In this document: positions 51,561-63,500 of the stretch, in pieces | How the letters are laid out: every line of letters begins with the position of its first letter | How positions within the stretch are numbered: the stretch's first letter is position 1 | Source: Symsagittifera roscoffensis | Taxonomy: Eukaryota; Xenacoelomorpha; Acoela; Convolutidae | DNA length: 64,000 bases | Reading direction: 5' to 3' | Assembly: GCF_963678635.1 (NCBI RefSeq) | Contig: NW_026971721.1 | Span: forward strand, 1 to 64,000 | Made by a program: the position numbers and the translations under genes | Notes under the pieces: generated by a model | The model's database searches: none | Seen by the model: the letters and a program-made list of their open reading frames with translations, nothing else | What the model was told of the DNA's origin: nothing

Positions 51561-54500
51561 GTAAGTACTTACTCTTTGCTTGAACATGAATTTTTTCGTC
51601 AGTATGTGTACGTTTGCAATTAGTTGTCCGCAAGTAGAATGTTTTCAAAAAACGATACGCCTTGTCTGATCAAATTGTTTACATACCAAGAAAATCGTTC
51701 GCTTGGAAATCAATACGATATTGTTGATCCTTTTTTAATCAATGAATGTTTTTATAACCAAGCTGTCATATTTGATTCAAATATGTTCTGAGTTATAAAC
51801 CAACTGCTTACATACAATTGCCTTTAAAACATCTTTACGAATAGCCATTATAGTATCTAATCTAAAAATGACTGAAGTAATTTTATCTGACTAAATACGA
51901 AAGATATATATTATGTTATGAGCAATTTTGATTTTTTTTGTTCTATCACTGGCTCTACAGAATTAATTCAACGCCATACGTTGAAGAAATGATGTTAAAA
52001 ATTCCTGATTATACTGATTCTTTCACTTCTGCACCGTCATTTGAGAACTTAGATTCCAAAACTATCTGCGCTATTGATCAATTATCGTCCAGGTACAAAT
52101 TGCTATGTCATCTGGTGCAGTCTGTTGAACAAACGGCTGGCGGGTACTTGACATTTCTGTTTAAAGCTCACAGTCCACATTTGGTCGAACTGAAAAACGA
52201 AGCTCTGGAAATATCAGCGTTTTGTGCGTTGATTTTACAAGCGAATCGCCAGCTTCTCGATTTGGATGAAAGAATCCCACAGGTTGTAGAGTATTTCGAA
52301 GAATTGTTAACAGACACAGACGATTCGTTTTATGTATCAGTTAGAAGACTGCAGGCGATCAGAGGGAAATTATGTCACATTTTGACACTGCTGATGTTTG
52401 TGGGATCAAGACCAAAAGTTGGCAGCTTGCAAGGCGTTAGAGATGTTCCTTGATGTTGCATCGTTCATGAAAACTTGAAACTTTTTAGATAACTTAATAG
52501 CTTACTTATAATCAACTCATTTGATAGCGATGAGAATTCATGATGTGCGTATCACAAAGACGTCTTTTCGTTTGATTTTTCTGAGAATTTAAATGAAATT
52601 GGCAAGTTTTATTTTCTCAAATATTCAAATAAATTGGCTTTTCAAATAGTCATCTTTTGTTTTATACATTTGTGTGTTGCAACCGGGTTCCAGACTTTTT
52701 TTTCCAGTAAAGAACTTTGTTAAAAGATTTGAACTCGTGACGTCATCTGCATGCAGTACACATGAATTCAATTTTTGCTCAGCGGTATATAAATCACATT
52801 GCGCATCTCTCAATAGTGTTTTTTTTTCAAATATTTGCGGTAACGAAGTTAAATGAAATTTCTGTTATTTTCTTATTTTTCGTCGCTCTCAGTTTTTTTG
52901 TCGCATTTGTTTTTGATTTTTGTACAAGTGAACTGCTTTGCTTAATTGAATGTTAGTTTTGAGAGGGTTGAACGCTACCTAGCCTCTCTAATATGAACAA
53001 CATGTTCGAGAGGTTACTTATCGTTTGTTTTTTACACTGTGTGTTGCAACTGGGTTTTAGACATTTTCCCGTAAAGAACAGGAGGAGAGGTTACTTTGCA
53101 TTTTTTTTAAAACTCATGTGTTTCAACCGGGTTCTAGATTGCAGTTTCTTTAAATTAATTGGACAGCTTGTTTTGTTTGACATTTCAAAAACAAAAATAA
53201 GTCAGCAACGTGTTTGAAGTTTTTTCTTCAACTCTGGGCTATGCTATTGTTGTTAATCATCTTTTAACAAAACTTAGATTCACTTCGCCTTGCCTTTTCG
53301 TTTTCAACCCTGAGTGTTTCATTACGCTTGCGATAAGCAATGGTATTGCAACCGGGTACTTAACTTTTCCCCCCGTAAATAACTTTGTTCGCAGAATGGT
53401 CAAAATGAGAAATGGTAAATGAGAAAAAGGTTCAGTTCAAAAAACCTAGACTTTGAAACTCTATTTTGCTCAAATGGTTTCATTTTGTTTTTATCGGCTT
53501 AGTGGCCTAATTTTGAATAATTTCAAGGGAAACGTATTTTTTCCTAATGCTCATCTGGATCGCACTAAATGCTAAAAGTCTTATTAGATTTGATAATTTT
53601 TCATCACAATTTTTTACGCCTTTTTTCTTTTCCTTTTTGTTTCGCTTGATTTGTTAGAACCCAAACTAAATTGGCTTAATGGCGCCATATTGCGTCTTTC
53701 GATGAGCAAAAAATATATATTATATTTTTATTAGTTTCCGTTCTTTTACTTTTCCGTTTTTTTCAGCTTAATATGTTTCGACCTATTTAGAGTAATGGAC
53801 GTTGTGAAGACTCTTGTGTAGGTGTTGGTGATTTTTTTGTTTTTAAGGAAAAATTCTTAAACTGCTCTAATAGCTGCAGATGTGCATTCGTACAAATTAA
53901 TGCTTTTATGAATACGCTTAAGTGTATATTCACTTGAGTTGAATTGAAGTGAATTTGCTTAAAGTTACGTAAATAGCCCTCTCCAAATACGATCGTGGAA
54001 ATGGCACAAAAACTGTGAAGAATTCTAAGTTTCGAAAGACGAATTTACTTTTAAGATTTTCAGCGGAATAAAACTTTATCATTTGTTCCAGTTTTCTCAA
54101 GTTCGGTTAATATTATCAAAAAAGCGCCAATCGTAAACTGTTCTAAAATTTTTTAAAAAGCTTAAAGGGGATCTATTTGTTCTTTGAAATTCGAAAGTTG
54201 CGATTTATTTAGCAATTTCATTTTTTTCTGCGTTCATTACTGCTCTACAACTTTCAGTTGGCTTTGTTTTAATATCGGCTTAGTGACCTTAATTGTTTGA
54301 CAAGCAAATAGAGTTTTGTGTGCGTTTTGAGGGTGAGTGTTTTTTTCCGACTTAAAAGGTATGTGGCATGTTTTTTCTTGGTTTTTTTACCACTTGATAA
54401 ATTTTCTTCTGCAGCAATTTTCACATTGGCATGTGGTTGTTTCAAATTTAGCCTTATTCATTTTGACTGATCTAGTTTTTTTCGAGGTATTCGTGTTTTT

Positions 54501-57500
54501 CCGTCTAAGTGGCTTCCTTGTTTTGTTTTTGAATAGTGCGCAGCACAGCTTCGTGTCTGTGTTTTGAATTTTTAAATAAAAAATGCATAGAAAATTCAAC
54601 GCTGACTGACTTTTTTTGTTGTAATACCTAACTCGTATAAAATATAAAAGTCTCAAGTCTAAACAGTTTGGAGATTTTTTCGACGTTTGCATATAATTTA
54701 ATATCTTTTTCTGAAAGATCACCTCGTCATTTTAGAGATATCCCGCTGCTTGTAAATTTTCAAGAAAGTAAATCATACAATTTAGCTTCTTTAAATCTCT
54801 ATGTAAAGTTGAGATTGCAAACATTTCTGCAATCGGTCGCTAATTTGAAATGTCCAAGTGCTATAGCTACGTCGTTAATTCAATTGACCCTTTCAAAATT
54901 GTAGAATAAGGATTTTTACTTTGTTTCTTTAAAATTAATTGAGAGTCGATGGACGTAGTGACGATTCTTAAATATGAATTTTTAAAGAAAAAAAAATCAA
55001 AATTTGAAAGGTTTTAGATAACTTAATAGCTTACTTATGACCAACTCATTTGATAACGATGTGAGTTCATGATGTACCTATCACAAAGACGTCTTTCGTT
55101 TGATTTTCTGAGAATGTAATTGAAAATGGCAAGAATGATTTCCCAAATATTCAAATAAATTGGCTTTTCAAATAGTCATCTTTTGATTATACATTTGTGT
55201 GTTGCAACCGGGTTCTAGGCTTTTTTTTTACTGTAAAGAACTTTGTTAAAAGATTTGAGCTTGTTACGTCTTATGCATGCAGTACACATGCGTTCTATTT
55301 TTGCTCAGCTGTTTTTGAATCACATTGTGCATCGGTCATACGTGTTTTTCCTATATTTTTGCGGTAAAAAAATTACATGAAATTTGTGTTTTTTTTGATT
55401 TTCGACTTCGTCGCTGTTTTTTTTGTCGCATTTGTTTTTGATTTTTTTTACAAGTGAACTGCTTTGCTTAATTGAATGTGAGTTTTGAGATGATTGAACG
55501 CTACCTAGCCTCTCTAATGTGAACGAGACGTTACTTAGCGTTTGTTTTTTACACTGTGTTGCAACTGTGATTTAGACCTTTTCCCGCTAAGAACATGAAG
55601 TGAGGTTACTTGGCTTTTTTAAACTCGTGTGTTGCAACCAGGTTCTAGATTGCAGTTTCTTTAAATTAATTGCAGAGCGGGTTTTGTTTGACTTTTCAAA
55701 ATCAAAAATAAGCCAGTAACGGGTTTTGGAAGTTTTTTCTCCAACTCGGGGGGTTGCTATTGTTCATCTTTTTAGCAAAAGTTAGATTCACTTCGCCTTG
55801 CCTCTTCATTTTCAACCCTAAGTGTTGCATTACCCTTGCGATAAGGAATTGTGTTGGAGATTGTACGTAACTTTTTCCCCGTAAATAGCTTAGCTCGCAG
55901 AATTGTCAAAATGAGAAATGGTAAATTTAGGTTGTTCAAAAAAGCTTTTTTTTTTGGTTTTTTTTTGGCTTTGAAATTCTTTTTTCCTCAAATCGTTTCA
56001 TCTTGTGTTTTTTTGGCTTAGTAACCTAATTTTGAATAGTTTCAAGCGAAACATATTTTTTTCTAGTGCTCATCTGGATCGCACTAAATTCTAAAAATCT
56101 TATTAGAATTTATAATTTTTCATCACAATTTTTTTTAACTTTTTTTTTCATTTCCTTTTTGTTTCGCTTGATTTGTTTGGGCTTAAAGTAAATCGGCTAA
56201 CTGGTCCCATATTGCGTCTTTCGATGAGCGAAAAAAGTCATAATATTTTTAATAGTCATTATATTTTTTGATTTTTTTGTCTTTTTACTTTTCCTTTTTT
56301 TCAGTTTAATAGGTTTGGACCTATTAAGAGTAATGAACGTAGTGAAGACTCTTGTATAGGTCTTGGTAGTTTTTTGTTTTTAAGGAAAAAGTCTTAAAAT
56401 GCTCTAATAACTACAGATGTGTATTCATACATATTAATGCTTTTATGAATGCACTTACGTGTATATTCACTTCTTGAGTTCAATTGAAGTGCATCTGCTT
56501 AAAGTTACGTAAGTAGCGCTCTCCAAATACGCTTGTGGAAATGGCGCAAAAATTTATGAACAGTTCTAAGTTTCGAAAGTGGAATTTTTTTTTTAGATTT
56601 TCAGTTGATTGAAAACTTTATCTTTTGTTCCATTTTTGTTCTTTAGTTTGGTTAATGTTATCAAAAAAGCGCAAATCATAAATTATTCGAAAAATTTAAA
56701 GAGCTTAAAAGGCATCTGTTTTGTTCTTTGAAATTCGAAAGTGGCGACTTTTTTAACAGTCATTGTTCTTTTTTCTTCCGTTCATTACCGTTTTCCAACT
56801 GTCAGTTGGCTTTGTTTTTATATTGGCTTAGTGACCTTAAATTATTTGACAAGCAAATAGATTTTTGTGTGCTTTTTGAGGGTAAGTGTTTTTTTTTCGG
56901 CTTAAGAGGTATCTGGCAAGGTATTTTCGGTTTTTTCTACCACTTGGTAAATTTTCTTTCGCAGCTATTTTCACATTGGCTTGTGGTTTTTTCAAATTTA
57001 GCGTTATTCATTTTGACTGTTCATGTTTTGTTTGACATTTTCGTGTTTTGCCGACTTAGTGGCTTTCTTTTTTTTGTTTTTGAATAGTGCGCAGCTCAGC
57101 TTCGTGTCTGTGTTTTGATTTTTTAAATAAAAAATGTAAAGAAATTTCAATGCTGACTGACATTTTTTGTTGAAATACCTAACTCGTATAAAATTTAAAT
57201 GTCTCAAGTCTAAACAGTTTGGAGATTTTTCGAATTTTGTTTATGATTTAATTTTTTTTCTGTAAGATGACCCCGTAATTATAGGGATATCCCGCTTCAA
57301 AGTAAGTCTTATAATTTAGCTTTTTTAAATATATATTTAAAGTTAAAAATATTTTCACTAGTTTGAAAAGTCTAAGAGCTGTAGCTACGCCGTTAGTTCA
57401 AATGACCCTTATTCAAATATTGTAGGATAAGGATTTTTACTTTGTTTCTTTAAAGTTGATTAAAAGTCCATGAACGTAGTGATGAATCTTGAATAGGCCC

Positions 57501-60500
57501 GGATGAATTTTTTAAAGAAAAAAAATCAAAGTTTGAAACTTTTTAGATAATTTAGTAGCTTACTTATGATCAACTCAATTGATAACGATGTGAGTTCATG
57601 ATGTGCGTATCACAAAGACGTCTTTCGTTTGATTTTCTATTTAAGTTTACCTGAGTCTGATGACAAGTTTTTTGGCTTCGAGAGCTTCTTTTTCTGTTAA
57701 TTGATGACTGAGCTGCATGTTTAGCTTCTGGTTGATCTTTTTACTCTCATTCATTGTCGACTTTACGCTCTGCAACTGGTTTGAAACTTCGTTTTTCTAA
57801 AACAAGTACGTTTAATTTATCTCTAGACATACTTATATCTTTATAAGTACATATACTTATATTCATACTTTATAAGTATCTATAATAAATGTTATTTTTA
57901 ATAGCAAAATAGCTTATTTGGAAGTTTACAGTGGAGTTCCTCATAAGGTGACAACTAATTATGTTAGTTGTTATTTTTGTGTTCTGTATAATAAACTTTG
58001 ATTGCCCAAGTTTAAGTTTACCCAAATAAAGGATCTTTAGTTTCTAAAGTAGATTTTAATTTTTCGGTTTCCTTGTTGATTAAAAAATTGCCCATTGACC
58101 TAGTTTCGCAATTATGAATCATAAATTATTTTTCAAATTCAAATTTTAAGGCCATCCGTTTTTTAGTGCAATTCGAAAGGAACGCGTTGTGTACTTCAAA
58201 AATAATTCAGTTTTTTCTTGCGCCTTTCTTGCGTTCATTCAGGAAAAGTCTTAATATGTGCATAAAAGTCTCTAATAACTAAAGATGTGCACACCTACAT
58301 ATTGATGCATTTATGAATGCACTTAGGTATATATGCACTTTTTGAGTGTAATTGAATTTCATCTGCTGAAAGTGACATAAATAGTATGCTCCAAATACGA
58401 ACGTGAGAATGGCGCGAAAAAAAAACGTGAACGATTTCTAGTTTCGAAAGTGTAATTTAATTTTCAGATTTTCATCGGAATAAAAACTTTATCTGTTGAT
58501 CCAGTTTTTTCAATTGGGTTGATGTTATCAAAAAAGAGCCAAGCATAAATCGTTCTAGAAATTCAAAGAGCTTACAGGGCATCTATTTTTTTCTTTGAAA
58601 TTCGAAAGTCGAGTCAGTGTTTTTTTATGGCTTTTTTTGCGTTCATTACTCTGCTTCAATCTTCGGCTATGTTTTAGTTGAGTTAATTGTAATTCAACTG
58701 TAGTGTGATTGTAATTTCTTTTTCCATGTATTTTGGAGCTTGCTAAGTTCAATGCATTTCCATTGTTAAAAGGAAGGCAATCTCCACTATCGAATGTATT
58801 TTGGAGATTGCTAACTGCCCCTTTTGAGGTCTTTTTTCTTAATGCGCCCATAATAGTCTGAAAGTGCATCGGATCAATTGAGCAATCTCCCCCCGTATTG
58901 ACCAATTGAGCTATCTCCCCCCCCCCCAAGCAAAAACTAAGACACCACAAAATGCGCCAACAAACGCAATTAGATGGTTGATGTGTTTATGGCACGCAAT
59001 CAATTGATCGACGGAAGTTAATTTTATATGAGTATCGAGAAAAATTTCGAAAAAGAAAAAATCGAAAAATTGAAAAAAAAAAATTAATTTGCGAAATTTT
59101 GTTTGGGCGACTCTTGCCTCTCATTGAGGAAAATGAGTATCAGGCTTGGTGCTCTGAACTTGTATCTGAATACCAAAAAAGCTCTCTTCAGCGCCTTACT
59201 ATTGTACGCAATAGCTTTTTTTCATTTAGGACAGAAAAAAGTCGCTTTATGTGCCTCAGTTTTTTTGATTTTGTTTTCACTCTGAATGTAATTTTTGAGC
59301 TTTGATATTGTAAAAGTTGGCGTTCCATATTCGTTGGAGAATCTCGTTCATATTATCATATCATTTAAACTATTTTCAAGTGGTTATAAACATGTCTGAA
59401 GTACCTATTGAGCTATCCCCCCCCACGCGAGAAGGGGGGGGATTGCTCAATTGATCCAGTGCATCCTTTATACGTTGAGGGATGTGTTCAATGTTTTTGC
59501 AAAGATTTTACCTTCAACTGAATAGATTTGAACATTTCTGGTTTTCGTATTTACGAGTAATGAACGTAGTGAGGGCCCTTATACAGGTCTTGGTGATTTT
59601 TTTTGGGAAAGTCTTAAAATTTGTTCACTCTCAATTTTGACTTTTCGAGGTTTGACCGTGTGATCTCTTTTCAAGTTCAATGCATTTCCATTGTTAAAAG
59701 GAAGGCAACCTCCACTATCGAACAGCAAAAATTTAAAGTCACGAAAAACGTGATCGACTTCTACTTTCGAAAATGGAAATTTTTTGTCAGATTTCCCAGC
59801 GAAATGTGTTTAACCTATTGATCCAGTTTTTCTCAAATTGGGGGTAATTTTAGCGAAAAAGTGTTCATCATAAATTGTTCTACAAATTCAAAGAGCTTTA
59901 AGGCCACCTATTTTTTTATTCGAAATTCAAAACTTTTTTCCAACTGTCGGTTGGCTATGTTTTGATATTTGCAAATTTGGGCGGACATCTTTTTAGCAAT
60001 AGGGCGAAATAGTGAAATAGATCTTTTTTTTCCTGTTTAGACAGCGTTAGAGAGTGCAGTTGAGGCTAAAATGAGGGGCAACAAGTACTTCAAGGGCAAG
60101 ATGTACTCCAAGGCAGTCGAGTGCTACCAGGAGGCACTAGCCCTATCGGGTGCAGAGAGCAGTCTCAAAGGAGGAGACACCACGCAAGGTAAAACAGTGC
60201 GCTATACGATGTTTTTTTTACTTTTTCGGTTTCGGGCTTATTGGACCTCCGTTTCGGCTCATTGTTTTTATTATTTTTTTTTTTTCAATTTTCTTATTAC
60301 TTCAAAGAAGCTTTTATCCGCAGCAAGAGAAGTTAGTTTTTTTTCCGACGGCATTATTCCAATGCAAAGAATTTCAAAAAGAAACGAAAAACGATGAAAA
60401 CATTTTCGATTTTTGTTCTGAAAAAGTTTTTTTTACCCTTGCGATGAGCAAGGTTGTTGCAATCGGTTACTAGACTTTGTAAATAATAACTTGGTAAATA

Positions 60501-63500
60501 ATGAATTTCCCGTAAATAACTTTGTTCATAGAATGGTCAAAATTAGAAATGGCAAGTTAAGGTTCATTCAGTCATAATAAATTCATTGTTTTTTGCGTCG
60601 CCGGCACACTTGGTCTGGTGGTAACGAAAAAGTCTGGGACGGCAAAGGTGTTGGTTTTGAATTTGGCAAGACCTGCTTTTTTTTCAAACGAAGTTTATCG
60701 CATCAAAAAATGTCGGCTTATTATTTGTATGCTTGCTTTGTCGGCTTAGTTGGGACGTCGTTGAATTGTTTTTTTTTTTGATGTACGGAAGTTACCTTAT
60801 AGTTGTTATTAAAGTTTTGATTGTTTTTGCGATTAGTAATTTTTACTAATTTTGACGTGATAGATTTCGGCCTATATAAAATCGGCCTAATGGCCTCATA
60901 TTGCGTCTTTCGACGAGCAAAGAAAGTTATGTGTGTTATGAGGGTGAGGTGGATTTATCAACTTTTTATTAGTCATATGTTTTTTTATTTTTCAGATTTC
61001 GCAGCGGAATAAAAGTTTTATCTATTTATCCAGATTTCTCAAATTGGTTCAATTTTATCAAAAAAAGTGTCAATCATAAATAGTTCTAGCAATTCAATGA
61101 GCTAGGGCCATCTTTTTTTTCTTCGAAATTCGCAAGTTTTTTTAAATTTTGATTTTTTTCCAAAAAAAAAACAAGTCAGTATTTTTTGTTTCCTGACCTT
61201 CAATGAATCTTCTTGAACTGTCTGTCGTTTATGATTACAATTGTCAATTTTGAACAATTTTCAATCGAAGATGATTGGTTGGTGTTTGTTTTGTTCAAGA
61301 TTTGTATACATGGTAAATTTTTTATTCGAACTGCTTGGAGCATTCGAAAAAATTCAATCATTACACTTGCGATCAGCTTAGTGTATTATTACGAACCTTC
61401 TATTTTTTCTAACCTAACTCGCAAATGAAAGTTCTCCAGTTATAAAGCCGAATTTGGAAATTTCACTGTAGCATTGGAAATTGCATAGCATCTGTTCTCC
61501 AGTTTTTACCAATTCGAGGCTTATTTCTTATTTTTATTATTGCATTTTATAGTGCTGCTTTTTATCGTTTTCTGGTGAGTGTTTGCAAAGCAAAGCTTCG
61601 CCTCTCTGTTTTAACTTTTTTTCGGCTTTATATGTTACGGCCTATATTATATCGTCTTATTGACCTCATATTGTTTCTTTCGGCGAGCAAATAAAACTTT
61701 GTATGTGTTCTGGGGGTGAGTCATAGTCATGTTAGGAACATTAATAATTAAGATGCAGTTTTATTTTTTAAGAGACCGTGCAAGAAAATTTTTGTTGTCC
61801 ACAAATCCTAATTATAATTTTTGGCAATATATGATCAATCGATTTGGACGAAAAGGATAGTGCCAACATTTTTGCATTAACTATAATTATCCAATCTAAC
61901 TACTTCAAGTTTTATGTACTTCAATAAGCCATGATTACAAGTTTTATGTACTTCAATAAGCCATGATTAACCAGAATAGACTCTGATTAACTTTCGCCTG
62001 TCTTTAAAAGTCCAAATTTTTATTTGCTCCATAGGTGGTGACCTGGGAGGAGGAGAGAAATTGGCAAGTGCTGAAAGGGCGACTTTTTACCATAATCTGG
62101 CAGCCGCATATGAGAAAATGGTTAGTGGTTTTTACACAGTTTGAAACGCAATTGGTTATGTTTGTTCTACTTGGTTTACCTGATGTAGAAATTGCTGTTT
62201 TCTATTACACAATCTAGCTAGCGGGTGTATTGTAATAGTATGTAGTCGTAAGTAGAAGTTGTCATTTGGTGGAACTTTAGGTTTCACGATCTGTTGGATT
62301 GTAAATTTAATCTCGCGTGTTCTCTTCTCTGCTTTATTGGTGGCTAGATTTTGCCGATCGTCAAGACATGATATTCCCAATCTACTGGTCGGAGGTTCAA
62401 TGCCCCCATTTAGCACTAATTTTATTTATATTTGTTGGCATTTTTGCTGCATAGCATTGGCAATTTTTTAGCATCTGAAGCTGCCTGCTATGTTTCTAGT
62501 CTTTGCTTAATTTCAAGGGATCGTGTTGAAAGTTAGTTTCATTTTAGTTTTTTTAGTTATATTTTTTCCACGCAAAATTAGGTACCACAAATAATTATCG
62601 GATTGAGTTGCTTGATATATCATACTTTCAGTCGTGATTCGAACGACATAAAATTTCGAAATAATTGTCCCAGTATCCAGAAAAACAGGTTTAAAATTTA
62701 AACAGGTTAGATTTTTAGTCTCAATTCGTTCGAATAAAGCGATTGATCAGGCTTATTATTTTTTTTAAATTTAAGCCGCTTAAAACATTTGATTTCGGCT
62801 CATTTTAGTTTTACTCGAGTAAATTTGTTTTTGGAGCATGTTGGGAATTAAAAAAATTCGAAAAAAAATTGATATTTTTAATGGTTTTTTGTTTTCCTTT
62901 TAGTTTTTCTTCTAAAACTGTTGTCCATTTTGCCTATTTAACTATACCACGGAAAAAACGACTTTAGTTTTAAAAAAGGACACTATTTTTTGTGTGTTTT
63001 TCAAGACTATGTTCGTAACATTCTTTGCTTCTTGCACTGTAACCGGTTATCATTCTTTAACATTTTTTTCATGGAAAATATAAAATGGTACCGCTTCCCA
63101 TAAACTTAAAAGCAAGTAAGGCGAAACATATTGATTGATTTTCATTTTTAAAAGTATTTTAATTTTTTAATTTCAAAAGTAATTTTAATGTAGTTGACCT
63201 TTTTCCAACTCACTGTTGGCTATGTTTTAGCAGATTTCTAAGCGAAATGAATCGGCTGTAGATCCATTTTTTCGAGTTGGGTTTTGAAATAAAAAAAGTG
63301 TGTCACAAAAAGATTCTTGAAATTAAAAGGTCGTATATTTTTTTGAGAATGCTTCAAGAAATTAAGCATTGTTTTACTGTGTTCGTAAGTTCGTTAGCGT
63401 TTGAGTTGCGTTGCAGGAGAAGCCGGAAGACGTTGTTCGTGAATGCTCCAACTGCCTCAAAATCAGTCCCAAATACATCAAAGCCTTGTCGAAGAGAGCA

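Larger units (their letters stand above)
51561..60040 (+). other. TOM70 intron 1 (8.5 kb)
   Basis: It starts GTAAGT and ends TTTAG. It hosts an unassigned ORF (51938-52453), a tandem 2.53-kb duplication (52485-57640), an antisense coiled-coil exon (57651-57796), a 47-bp repeat pair and an hAT-like MITE. The rest is T-rich sequence in which I see nothing further. Confidence 0.85.

Noticed and set aside
54337-57087. ORFs 54337-54567 and 56728-57087 as a duplicated gene pair
   Set aside because: They are T-rich, Phe-dominated, start at different points and carry frame-shifting indels between copies; shadows of the 2.53-kb repeat.
62330-62410. tRNA gene or tRNA-derived SINE (minus strand reads NGGIEPPTSRL, typical of tRNA-overlapping ORFs)
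   Set aside because: A GGTTCAATGCC B-box-like block is present but the T stem has a mismatch and no acceptor or anticodon stems pair; at most a relic.
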